A stretch of DNA of 61,220 nt from NCBI GenBank assembly GCA_002490725.1, contig DKUN01000014.1, positions 1-61,220 of the forward strand. The letters run 5' to 3'. This DNA comes from Porphyromonadaceae bacterium UBA7203 (GTDB lineage Bacteria > Bacteroidota > Bacteroidia > Bacteroidales > Muribaculaceae). The position numbers and the translations under genes were made by a program. A model generated the notes under the pieces. It ran no database searches. It saw only the letters and a list, made by a program, of their open reading frames with translations, and was not told the origin of the DNA. Within the stretch, counting starts at the first letter, position 1. Each line of letters starts with the position of its first letter. This document shows, in pieces, positions 1-8,305 of the stretch.

Positions 1-119
1 TGTTTTGCAGCATATTTTTCACAATTCCCTATAAACCCGTTATTTATATCCTCCAAAAAATTTTTCAGTTTAACTTTCTTTAACTTATACTGCCGAACTT
101 TTCTACGACTATCCCCCGC

Positions 120-215
120 CAACTCGCGCACACGCCCGAGAGCGCACACGTTGGCGCACATGCTCGGTCACGCGCGCACTTACACATACACGCACGCTAC
201 GCGCGCAACGTACAT
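120..215. other. Alternating purine-pyrimidine tract (Z-DNA-prone)
   Basis: This gene-free stretch is built almost entirely of CG, CA, TG and TA steps, for example GCGCACACG, CACGCGCGCAC and ACACATACACGCACGC. Alternating purine-pyrimidine DNA of this kind can adopt left-handed Z-DNA under negative supercoiling. It lies just upstream of the first promoter. The rest of bases 1-236 is AT-rich and holds no gene I can recognise. Any function is unproven. Confidence 0.45.
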
Positions 216-236
216 TTTGCATATGCGGAGATTTTT

Positions 237-267
237 TTGGGAGATAAGGATTTTTTGCGTAAGTTTG
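237..267 (+). promoter_or_regulatory. Bacteroidetes-type promoter for the aspartate kinase operon
   Basis: A -33 TTG at 237-239 is followed by a 20-nt spacer and a -7 box TAAGTTTG at 260-267, matching the Bacteroidetes consensus TTG-N19-21-TAnnTTTG. The ATG at 292 leaves a leader of about 20 nt. No comparable box lies between the next six genes, so this may be the main promoter of the group. Confidence 0.75.
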
Positions 268-291
268 CACTCTCATTATTATATATAGGAA

Positions 292-1653
292 ATGAAAGTA
301 CTCAAATTTGGCGGCACGTCGGTCGGCACACCTGAAAGCCTGAGCAACGTGCGCGCTATAGTTGAGAGCCAGTCAGAACCTTGTGTGGTAACGGTTTCGG
401 CTCTCGGCGGCATCACAGACCGACTGATTGCGGCAGCCGACCAGGCTGCTGCGGGGGGTGACGTGTACTCCGGGATATTCGATGAAATATACAGCCGCCA
501 CCGCCGCGTCTGCGAAGCGGTAGTCCCCTCGGGCTACCAGGGCGAGGCCTGGGGAGCGGTCAAATCGCTTCTGGACGAATTAGAAACTATATTAAAAGCG
601 ATAAATCTGCTCGGCGAGATTACTGAGCGGACTCGCGACCTGGTTGTAAGCTACGGTGAACGAATGTCGTGCATAATTGTGACATCAATGATTGCGGATG
701 CGCGTCTGGCCCATTCGCTCGACTTCATACGGACGCGCCGCAGTTTCGGCAAGAATGTTCTCGACTCCGAAACGTCGCACAAGCTTATAATGTCGAAGTT
801 CTCAGAACTCAAAGACGCAAAAACTATAATAGTGCCGGGCTTCATTGCCCGCGACGAAGACGGACGCATATCAAATCTCGGACGCGGCGGCAGCGACTAC
901 ACAGCTGCCATCATTGCGGCCGAAATCGGCGCACGCGTGCTCGAGATATGGACCGACGTCGACGGATTTATGAGCGCAGACCCCCGAATTGTGGGCGACG
1001 CCATGGTCATTGACCGCCTCAGTTTCGTTGAAGCCATGGAACTTTGCAACTTCGGCGCGAAAGTGGTTTATCCGCCCACAATCTATCCTGTATTCCACAA
1101 AAACATCCCGATAATAATCAAAAACACGTTTAACCCGACAGCCGCCGGCACACTCATCGGCGACGACCACAACGCGCGTGTGATTGAGAATCCGGAAGCA
1201 ATCGGCGTAAGCTCCATTGCCGACACCCGCCTCGTCACGCTCACCCAACCGACAGCCGAAAGCTACAGCCGCATGATAAACCTGTTTAGCCGCAACGGAA
1301 TCGAGACCATGATGCCCGACGGCCATAAGCACTGCGGCATCAGAGGCACCGACGCTCGCCGGGCAGAAGAGCTGCTTAACGAGGAATTCGCTTCGGAACT
1401 CCTGGAGCTTGGCAACTTCGGCATCAGGATTTCGGAGCCCATGGCCACGGTAGCCATCATCGGCCGAGGTCAGGAAAGCACCGACCTGCCCTCACGCCTG
1501 GCCAAGACGCTCAACTCAGCCGGCATACCGGTCAGCCAGACGCCGCAGCAGGTGTCGCCCGGCTCGGCAGCCTGCATGGTAGCGGCAACCGACCTGAAAG
1601 AGGCCGTACAGACTATTCACGCAAACTTCATTCAAAACACTACGGTACAATAA
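292..1653 (+). CDS. lysC: Aspartate kinase (monofunctional)
   Basis: Phosphorylates aspartate to aspartyl-phosphate, the first step toward lysine, threonine and methionine. The protein has 453 residues. It opens with the KFGGTSVG nucleotide/substrate motif (residues 5-12) and carries the LGRGGSDYTA motif near residue 200 and a TDVDG motif in the amino-acid kinase domain. Two ACT-like regulatory segments follow, at about residues 305-370 and 385-450, so feedback inhibition by an end-product amino acid is likely. There is no homoserine dehydrogenase domain, unlike the bifunctional ThrA enzymes also found in Bacteroides. It is the first gene of a tight plus-strand group; sppA starts 6 nt after its stop. 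Confidence 0.93.
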   Translation: MKVLKFGGTSVGTPESLSNVRAIVESQSEPCVVTVSALGGITDRLIAAADQAAAGGDVYSGIFDEIYSRHRRVCEAVVPSGYQGEAWGAVKSLLDELETILKAINLLGEITERTRDLVVSYGERMSCIIVTSMIADARLAHSLDFIRTRRSFGKNVLDSETSHKLIMSKFSELKDAKTIIVPGFIARDEDGRISNLGRGGSDYTAAIIAAEIGARVLEIWTDVDGFMSADPRIVGDAMVIDRLSFVEAMELCNFGAKVVYPPTIYPVFHKNIPIIIKNTFNPTAAGTLIGDDHNARVIENPEAIGVSSIADTRLVTLTQPTAESYSRMINLFSRNGIETMMPDGHKHCGIRGTDARRAEELLNEEFASELLELGNFGIRISEPMATVAIIGRGQESTDLPSRLAKTLNSAGIPVSQTPQQVSPGSAACMVAATDLKEAVQTIHANFIQNTTVQ

Positions 1654-1659
1654 CTCAAA

Positions 1660-3474
1660 ATGATCAAGAAATTTTTCCTTTCATTCTTCGGCTCGATGGC
1701 AGCTATTTGGCTGACATTCCTGCTGCTGTTTCTGCTTGTAATATTCGGAATCACGGCCTCTGTTGCCTCTATTGGCAGCGGACTCTCATCAGTTGCTAAA
1801 GCTGAGGTAAAGAAGGGCTCCATTATAACGCTCGACCTAAGCGGAGTCATCAACGAACGCAAAGCCATCCCCTCACTGGCCGACGCCCTGCAGGGCGACA
1901 TCAGCGAGAGCCTCAATCTCAGCGAAACCGTCGCCGCCATTTACCGCGCGGCTCACGACTCACGCATCAGCGGCATCTATGCCGACTGTAACGGCGTTTC
2001 AGGCGGCATTGCCTCGCTTCAAGATCTTCAGGAAGCGCTGAACTACTTCAAATCACAGCCCGACAAGTGGGTAATGGCCTACGGCGACTCATACGACCAG
2101 AGCGACTACTACATTGTAAGCGGTGCCAACGAACTCTGGCTCAACCCCATCGGCTCGGTTGATATTCACGGTCTGAGCGGCACCACCCTATTCTACACCG
2201 GCCTGCTTGAGAAACTCGGCGTCAAGATGCAGATTCTGCGCGTCGGCACGTTTAAAAGCGCCGTCGAGCCATACTTTTTAAAAGAGATGAGCCCGGCGAG
2301 CCGCCTGCAGCAAGAGTCATACATGGGCTCGCTCTGGAATTCAATCAAGGCAAACATCGCGGCCAACCGCAACACCACACCCGAACAGGTCAATGCATGG
2401 GCCGACGAGTTCACATTCACCATGCCCGCCGACTCCATGCTGAAAATGGGCATCGTCACCAACCTCGGCTATCGCCACGAGGCCGAGGCCAACGTAGCCA
2501 AACTTGCGGGCGAGGAAAAGTTCGACGACGTGAACAAACTGACCATCGGCGAATATGCCACAGCCTTTGACGCTACCGACTTTTCATATCTGCCCGACGT
2601 CGAAACCGCCAAGAAAAGCGACAAGACGATTGCCGTGCTCTATGCCGAAGGAGAAATCAGCGATGCCGGCACCAAAGGCATCATCGGAAACGACATGGTG
2701 GAAGAAATCATGAAGCTGACCGACAACGCCGACGACCTGGCCGGCCTTATTCTCCGCGTCAACTCGCCCGGCGGCAGCGCCTTTGCATCTGAACAAATCT
2801 GGGAAGCGCTCGAGCAGTTCAAGAAAAAAACCGGACTGCCGTTATACGTATCGATGGGCGACGTCGCTGCATCTGGCGGCTACTACATCAGCTGCGGAGC
2901 CGATGTAATTTACGCTCAGCCAACCACCATTACCGGTTCAATCGGCATTTTCGGCATGATACCTGAAATCCACGGCCTGCTCGAAAAACACCTCGGCGTT
3001 ACCACCTCGACCGTCAAGACCAACGCCAACGGCAATTTCCCATCGCTGCTCAACCCCATGACCGGCGAGCAGACGGCAAAGATGCAGGCCTATATTGAAC
3101 GCGGCTATGACCTGTTCACCAAGCGCTGTGCAGATGGCCGCCACACCTCCCAGGACTCTATCAAAACCATTGCAGAAGGCCGCGTATGGTCTGGCACCCA
3201 GGCTCTCGAAAACGGACTCGTTGACCGCATGGGCACACTCCGCACCGCCATCTACGGCATGGCCTCCGACTTAGACCTGAAGAGCTATCGCGTAAAAGAG
3301 TATCCCGAAGTCACCTCAAAATGGTGGGAAGCACTCATGACGCTCGAAGACATCGACATGAAACTGCCCGCACAGTCAGCCGGCCTGGAATCAGCCAAGG
3401 TTATCCGCCACATCGAGGCAATCAAAGACGCGCCCCGAGTGCAGTGTCGCATGGAAACCGTAGTAATCCGCTAA
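1660..3474 (+). CDS. sppA: Signal peptide peptidase SppA, 67 kDa type
   Basis: Membrane-anchored serine protease that degrades cleaved signal peptides. At 604 residues it is the long, duplicated (67K) form. An N-terminal hydrophobic segment (about residues 5-35) anchors it. The catalytic lysine is expected at K199 in GTFKSAVEP, in the first half. The nucleophile is expected at S405 in DVAASGGYY, in the second half, followed by the usual TGSIG stretch. This Lys/Ser split over two repeats is what the family requires. It sits 6 nt after the aspartate kinase gene and 38 nt before lpxK, and is probably co-transcribed with both. Confidence 0.95.
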   Translation: MIKKFFLSFFGSMAAIWLTFLLLFLLVIFGITASVASIGSGLSSVAKAEVKKGSIITLDLSGVINERKAIPSLADALQGDISESLNLSETVAAIYRAAHDSRISGIYADCNGVSGGIASLQDLQEALNYFKSQPDKWVMAYGDSYDQSDYYIVSGANELWLNPIGSVDIHGLSGTTLFYTGLLEKLGVKMQILRVGTFKSAVEPYFLKEMSPASRLQQESYMGSLWNSIKANIAANRNTTPEQVNAWADEFTFTMPADSMLKMGIVTNLGYRHEAEANVAKLAGEEKFDDVNKLTIGEYATAFDATDFSYLPDVETAKKSDKTIAVLYAEGEISDAGTKGIIGNDMVEEIMKLTDNADDLAGLILRVNSPGGSAFASEQIWEALEQFKKKTGLPLYVSMGDVAASGGYYISCGADVIYAQPTTITGSIGIFGMIPEIHGLLEKHLGVTTSTVKTNANGNFPSLLNPMTGEQTAKMQAYIERGYDLFTKRCADGRHTSQDSIKTIAEGRVWSGTQALENGLVDRMGTLRTAIYGMASDLDLKSYRVKEYPEVTSKWWEALMTLEDIDMKLPAQSAGLESAKVIRHIEAIKDAPRVQCRMETVVIR

Positions 3475-3512
3475 TCCGTCCAAGCTATCCCCCCTCCCCG
3501 AAAACAACACCG

Positions 3513-4652
3513 ATGGCCAACGACACAACAACATCGAAAGCTCTGCTGAAAGGGCTGCTGCTCAAACCGCTCTCAATTGCATACGGGGCCGTAACGGCCA
3601 CGCGCAACAAGATGTTTGACTGCGGCATGCTCGAGCAGCGCAGTTTCGACATACCGGTGCTTGTTGTAGGCAACATCGCGGTCGGGGGCACAGGCAAGAC
3701 CCCCCACGCCGAATTTCTGATTGAAATGCTCCGCGCCAACTATCACCTCGGCGTGCTATCGCGCGGCTACAACCGGCGGACCAAAGGCTTCAGACTTGCC
3801 ACCCCCGAAAGCGACGCGCGCCAGATTGGCGACGAGCCCTATCAGATTTACCGCAAATTCGGCGACAAGGGCGTCATGGTCGCCGTGTGTGAAGACCGCT
3901 GCAAGGGCATTGACCGCATGCGCGAATTAGACCCCGAGCTAAACCTCATCATTCTTGACGACGCGTTTCAACACCGCTACGTCAAGCCGACAGTGTCAAT
4001 TGTGCTGACCGAGCACTCCCGCCCGGTTTTTGACGATGAAATGATGCCGGCCGGGCGTTTGCGCGAAGGCGCCGGCGCCATGCACCGCGCCGACATCGTG
4101 GTGGTCACCAAGTGTCCCGACGACATGAAACAGATAGACTACCGCATATTCACCAAAAATCTCGGTCTCTATCCTTATCAGCAGCTGTTTTTCAGCAAAT
4201 ATGCCTACGGTGACCTCACACCTCTGTTTCCCGAAGAGGCTGTGGCCACACCACCGCCACGCCTGCTGTCCATGAGCGAATCAGACACAATCGTAGTCGT
4301 TGCCGGCATTGCCAACCCGAAGCCCTTTATCAAAAAAATACGCACCTCCAAGGCGCGCATTCGAGGCCTCGTGTTCAAAGACCACCACAACTTCACGCGC
4401 AACGACATCGTTGCGATAATAGACAAAATCAAAACCGCGCCCGACCCAGCCCACACCATAGTCGTCACGACCGAAAAAGACGCTATGCGCCTGCGCGACT
4501 TCCCCGGCCTGCCCAAGTCGCTCAAACGCCGCATCTACTACATGCCGGTCAACGTGGAATTCATCCCCACCGCGATTCATGGCAATCAGGACGGCGCCCG
4601 CGAGTTTGCCGAAAGTGTCATCAACCGGCTTCGCCGCGGTGGCCAACAATAA
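3513..4652 (+). CDS. lpxK: Tetraacyldisaccharide 4'-kinase LpxK
   Basis: Phosphorylates the 4'-position of the lipid A disaccharide at the inner membrane, late in Raetz-pathway lipid A synthesis. The 379-residue protein has the LpxK P-loop VGGTGKTP around residues 57-64 and the downstream LDDAFQHR motif. The frame stays open upstream into sppA, but I start at 3513 (MANDTTTSKA) because this gives the usual N-terminal length and avoids the overlap. lpxB, the preceding step of the pathway, lies elsewhere in this window at 37135-38256. Confidence 0.95.
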   Translation: MANDTTTSKALLKGLLLKPLSIAYGAVTATRNKMFDCGMLEQRSFDIPVLVVGNIAVGGTGKTPHAEFLIEMLRANYHLGVLSRGYNRRTKGFRLATPESDARQIGDEPYQIYRKFGDKGVMVAVCEDRCKGIDRMRELDPELNLIILDDAFQHRYVKPTVSIVLTEHSRPVFDDEMMPAGRLREGAGAMHRADIVVVTKCPDDMKQIDYRIFTKNLGLYPYQQLFFSKYAYGDLTPLFPEEAVATPPPRLLSMSESDTIVVVAGIANPKPFIKKIRTSKARIRGLVFKDHHNFTRNDIVAIIDKIKTAPDPAHTIVVTTEKDAMRLRDFPGLPKSLKRRIYYMPVNVEFIPTAIHGNQDGAREFAESVINRLRRGGQQ

Positions 4653-4731
4653 GCCAGCAACCAACGTTATACACCTTAGATTATTATATAACAGATAAAC
4701 TATATCAAGAACCCTTAACCAAGACAAGCAT

Positions 4732-5547
4732 ATGTTAGAACAAATCAAACAGACCGCAGAATATCTGCAGAACCGCATTAAGGGCGAAATGCCCAAACTC
4801 GGCATAATCATGGGCACCGGACTCGGCACGCTCAGCGACCTCATCGAAGACAAACAGATTATCCCCTACTCCGAAATCCCCAACTTCCCGGTCAGCACCG
4901 TAGAGGGTCACTCCGGCAACCTCATTGTAGGCAACCTTGCCGGCAAGCGTGTAATCGGCATGCAGGGCCGCTTTCACTACTACGAAGGCTACGACATGAA
5001 GCAGGTAACCTTCCCCGTGCGCGTAATGAAAGCGCTCGGCGTTGAGACCCTGTTTGTCAGCAATGCGTCGGGCGGCATGAACAAGGAGTTCAAAGTCGGC
5101 GATGTCATGGTCATTACCGACCACATCAACTTCTTCCCCGAGAATCCGCTCCGAGGCAAGAACTACAATGAGCTCGGCACCCGTTTCCCCGCCATGACCG
5201 AAGCCTACAGCAAGAAACTCGTTGCCCTGGCCGACAGCATCGCTTCTGAAAAGGGCATGCGCCTGATGCATGGCGTATATATCGGCGTTACCGGACCCAC
5301 CTTCGAAACCCCGGCCGAATACGAATGCTTCCGCACTATGGGCGCCGACGCCGTCGGCATGTCGACCGTGCCAGAAGTCATCGTGGCCAACCATGCCGGC
5401 ATGACCGTGTTCGGAATCAGCGTTATCACCGACCTCGGCGGCAAGGAAATCACCGAAGCTCCGAGCCACGAAGAAGTGCAGAAGGCAGCCGTCAAGGCTC
5501 AGCCCACCGTGCTCGCACTGGTTCACGAAATGGTAGCCCGCCTCTGA
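4732..5547 (+). CDS. punA: Purine nucleoside phosphorylase, trimeric class
   Basis: Cleaves inosine or guanosine with phosphate to the free base and ribose-1-phosphate, for purine salvage. The 271-residue length and the motifs GHSG, QGRFHYYEG, NASGG, GPTFETPAE and GMSTVPE are those of the class I trimeric enzymes. It is preceded by a 79-nt AT-rich gap with no clear -7 box, so it is probably read from upstream. Its TGA overlaps the ATG of thiL by one base, which suggests translational coupling. Confidence 0.94.
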   Translation: MLEQIKQTAEYLQNRIKGEMPKLGIIMGTGLGTLSDLIEDKQIIPYSEIPNFPVSTVEGHSGNLIVGNLAGKRVIGMQGRFHYYEGYDMKQVTFPVRVMKALGVETLFVSNASGGMNKEFKVGDVMVITDHINFFPENPLRGKNYNELGTRFPAMTEAYSKKLVALADSIASEKGMRLMHGVYIGVTGPTFETPAEYECFRTMGADAVGMSTVPEVIVANHAGMTVFGISVITDLGGKEITEAPSHEEVQKAAVKAQPTVLALVHEMVARL

Positions 5548-6569
5548 TGGAAACCGAAATTTCTCAGCTCGGCGAATTCGGCCTGATTGACCGTCTGACC
5601 GAAAACATGCCCCTTTTCAACGCGTCGACGCTCACAGCGGTGGGCGACGACGCCGCCGTTATGGACTACGGCGCCGACAAGGAAGTGCTGGTCAGCACCG
5701 ACATGCTGCTCGAAGGCGTGCACTTCGATCTCACCTACATGCCCCTGAAACATCTGGGCTACAAGAGCGCCATAGTGAACTTCAGCGACATATACGCCAT
5801 GAACGGCACTCCTCGCCAACTCGTTGTCGGGCTCGGCATCAGCAAGCGCTTCACCGTTGAACACATGGAAGCGCTCTATGCCGGACTGCGCACGGCCTGC
5901 GAAGCCTATGGAGTAGACCTGGTGGGCGGCGACACCACCGCATCGCGCGCCGGCCTGGTAATTGCAGCCACCGTTATCGGCGACGCGCCCAAGGACACCG
6001 TTGTCAGACGCTCGGGCGCAAAACCGACCGATCTGATCTGCGTCAGCGGCGACCTCGGCGCAGCCTACATGGGCCTGCAGGTGCTGGAGCGCGAAAAAGT
6101 AGCCTCGGCCAACGACCGTGAATTCACGCCCGACTTTGCCGGCAAAGAATACCTCATTGAACGCCAGCTTAAACCCGAAGCCCGCCGCGACATCGTCATG
6201 GAACTTGCCGAAGCCGGCATACTGCCGACCTCGATGATCGACGTCAGCGACGGCCTCTCGTCCGAACTCATCCACCTCTGCAAAGCGTCGAAAACGGGAT
6301 GTCGCGTCTACGAAGACCGCATACCCATTGACTATCAGACCGCAGTCATGGCCGAAGAGCTCAACATGAACCTCGTCACAGCCGCCATGAACGGAGGTGA
6401 AGACTACGAACTGCTCTTCACCGTGCCGCTCACCGCCCATGAAGCCGTGTCGAAACTCAAAGGTGTGCGCGTAATCGGCCACATGAGCCCCGAAGAACAG
6501 GGCTGCGCAATGATTGGCCGCAACGGCGAGGAAATCGAACTTCGCGCCCAAGGATTCCAACACATGTAA
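5547..6569 (+). CDS. thiL: Thiamine-monophosphate kinase ThiL
   Basis: Phosphorylates thiamine monophosphate to the diphosphate, the active cofactor. From METEISQLGEFG the protein has 340 residues. It shows the family's GDDAAV motif, MLLEGVHFD, VGGDTTAS and IDVSDGLSSEL, all parts of the AIR-synthase-like fold that binds Mg-ATP and substrate. The frame is open further upstream inside punA, but the start at 5547 gives the canonical N-terminus and a one-base stop/start overlap (TGATG) with punA. Confidence 0.94.
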   Translation: METEISQLGEFGLIDRLTENMPLFNASTLTAVGDDAAVMDYGADKEVLVSTDMLLEGVHFDLTYMPLKHLGYKSAIVNFSDIYAMNGTPRQLVVGLGISKRFTVEHMEALYAGLRTACEAYGVDLVGGDTTASRAGLVIAATVIGDAPKDTVVRRSGAKPTDLICVSGDLGAAYMGLQVLEREKVASANDREFTPDFAGKEYLIERQLKPEARRDIVMELAEAGILPTSMIDVSDGLSSELIHLCKASKTGCRVYEDRIPIDYQTAVMAEELNMNLVTAAMNGGEDYELLFTVPLTAHEAVSKLKGVRVIGHMSPEEQGCAMIGRNGEEIELRAQGFQHM

Positions 6570-6642
6570 CCCCACCGGCCGGTCCACGCCGAGAACCGGA
6601 GTCAAAACCGATTATTATTAACTTTCTAATCATAAATCAATC

Positions 6643-7080
6643 ATGTCACCCTGGATTATCTGGCTGATTGCAGCCATAGTTTTACTGGTCCTTGAGATAC
6701 TGTCGCAGGCTGTGCTCGCATTCTGCCTGGCAGCAGGCTGCCTCGTTGCCGCAATAGTGTCGCTTCTGACTCCGTCAATCGCCGTACAGGCCATCAGCGT
6801 CGGCGTTGCGGCCGTAGCAGCCTGGCTTATACTTGCGCCCATCGTGCGCAAGTGGGAAAGCAAGCGTGCCCCGAAATCTCGCACCGGCATGGACGCACTG
6901 CTGGGACGCCGCGCCGTCATTACCGACGAAGTGCGCCCCGGCGAACTGGGACGCGCCCGCATTGACGGCGACCACTGGCAGGTGCAAGCCCCCGGCATCA
7001 AAGAGCCGATTCGTCGCGGCGATGAAGTCTGCGTTACCGGCTACGACTCCATTATCCTGACCGTCGAGCCCGTCAGATAA
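6643..7080 (+). CDS. NfeD-family membrane protein
   Basis: A short NfeD protein of 145 residues. The N-terminal half holds about three hydrophobic segments (residues 3-70). The C-terminal part (about 85-145) looks like the small OB-fold domain of the family, with GRRAVITDE and RIDGDHWQV. Short NfeD proteins are typically encoded beside an SPFH/stomatin gene and are thought to assist its assembly. That is the case here, with the SPFH gene starting 58 nt downstream. The preceding 73-nt gap shows no clear promoter. Confidence 0.85.
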   Translation: MSPWIIWLIAAIVLLVLEILSQAVLAFCLAAGCLVAAIVSLLTPSIAVQAISVGVAAVAAWLILAPIVRKWESKRAPKSRTGMDALLGRRAVITDEVRPGELGRARIDGDHWQVQAPGIKEPIRRGDEVCVTGYDSIILTVEPVR

Positions 7081-7138
7081 GCCGCGCGCGACGCAAACCT
7101 CTACAACACAGTTCTTAACCAATAATCACAGTTCAATC

Positions 7139-8119
7139 ATGTCAACAACCCTCGTCCTCGCCATTGTCATCATCGCGCTGGCGATTACCGTAATCTCGGC
7201 CGGCGTAAAAGTGGTGCCACAGTCTGAAACCCGAGTTATTGAGCGACTCGGCCGCTTCCACAGCGTACTCGGCCCGGGCCTCAACTTCATTGTTCCGTTC
7301 ATTGACCGCCCCAAGACAATCTACACCCGCCGCATCGAAAATGCTCCCGGCGGACGCGTAATCGTCAGAATGAACGCCACCCCCGTAATCGACCTCCGCG
7401 AACAGGTCTACGACTTCCCCTCGCAGCAGGTAATTACCCGCGACAACGTAACAACTGAAATCAACGCTCTGCTCTACTTCCAGATTACTGACCCGAAAAA
7501 GGCAGTCTATGAAATCGACAACCTGCCCAACGCAATCGAAAAGCTGACGCAGACCTCGCTCCGTAACGTAATCGGCGAACTCGAACTCGACGAAACCCTC
7601 ACCTCGCGCGACACCATCAACTCCAAGCTCCAGGCCATTCTCGACGACGCCACCAACAAATGGGGCGTCAAGGTGAACCGCGTCGAACTTCAGGATATCA
7701 CACCTCCTGCCAGCGTACGCCAGGCAATGGAAAAACAGATGCAGGCCGAACGTAACCGCCGTGCCGAAATCCTCAATGCCGAGGGCGAAAAGCAGTCGCG
7801 TATTCTCCGCTCCGAAGGCGAAAAAGCTTCACAGATCAACCAGGCCGAAGCTATCAAGCAAGCTGAAATTCTGCGCGCCGAAGGTGAAGCCAAAGCAATT
7901 ATCCTCAACGCCGAGGCCGAAGCGGAAGCCATTCGCCGCGTTGCCGACGCCGTGAGCGCCACCCACACCGACCCGGCTACCTACATCCTCGCCATGAAAT
8001 ATATCGACACACTGCGCGAAATGACCTCCGGCCAGGATAACAAAACGGTCTATATTCCCTACGAAGCGTCGTCGGTTCTGTCATCGATCGGCAGCATCAA
8101 GGGCCTCTTCAAAGAATAA
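7139..8119 (+). CDS. SPFH/stomatin-family membrane protein (QmcA-like)
   Basis: Predicted membrane-anchored scaffold of the slipin/stomatin type. It has an N-terminal transmembrane segment (residues 2-22), then an SPFH domain with VPQSETRVIERLG and FIDRP, then a long helical region (about 200-270) rich in Glu, Ala and Arg repeats such as NAEGEK and RSEGEKA, typical of the coiled coil that drives oligomerisation. The total is 326 residues. Family members form ring- or cage-like assemblies that organise membrane proteins; the specific partner here is unknown. It is the last gene of the seven-gene group and is followed at once by a strong terminator. Confidence 0.9.
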   Translation: MSTTLVLAIVIIALAITVISAGVKVVPQSETRVIERLGRFHSVLGPGLNFIVPFIDRPKTIYTRRIENAPGGRVIVRMNATPVIDLREQVYDFPSQQVITRDNVTTEINALLYFQITDPKKAVYEIDNLPNAIEKLTQTSLRNVIGELELDETLTSRDTINSKLQAILDDATNKWGVKVNRVELQDITPPASVRQAMEKQMQAERNRRAEILNAEGEKQSRILRSEGEKASQINQAEAIKQAEILRAEGEAKAIILNAEAEAEAIRRVADAVSATHTDPATYILAMKYIDTLREMTSGQDNKTVYIPYEASSVLSSIGSIKGLFKE

Positions 8120-8132
8120 AGAAAAATCAACA

Positions 8133-8175
8133 TTTGTCGGGGCAGGCCTGCGTTGGTCTGCCCCGACAAATTTTT
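8133..8175 (+). terminator. Intrinsic terminator after the SPFH gene
   Basis: A perfect 13-bp inverted repeat, TTTGTCGGGGCAG (8133-8145) and CTGCCCCGACAAA (8158-8170), with a 12-nt loop, is followed directly by five T residues (8171-8175). It begins 13 nt after the stop codon and closes the group that starts with aspartate kinase. Confidence 0.92.
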
Positions 8176-8269
8176 ATCATATATCTCTCCGGCGAATCAC
8201 CACAGACCGACGCACACACGACTTCCCCGTAGAAAAACATCGCCCCGTTTAGCTTAACGGAACTAACTA

Positions 8270-8300
8270 TTGTCGGATTGTAGATTATTCCGTAAATTTG
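8270..8300 (+). promoter_or_regulatory. Promoter for the CotH-like gene
   Basis: TTG at 8270-8272, a 20-nt spacer and TAAATTTG at 8293-8300 match the Bacteroidetes consensus. The chosen ATG at 8306 is only 5 nt past the -7 box, so the transcript would be leaderless or nearly so. Confidence 0.7.
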
Positions 8301-8305
8301 ACGTC

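Noticed and set aside
3321..3512. 64-codon N-terminal extension of lpxK inside sppA
   Set aside because: It would overlap sppA and adds residues not found in LpxK. The start at 3513 gives the normal length.
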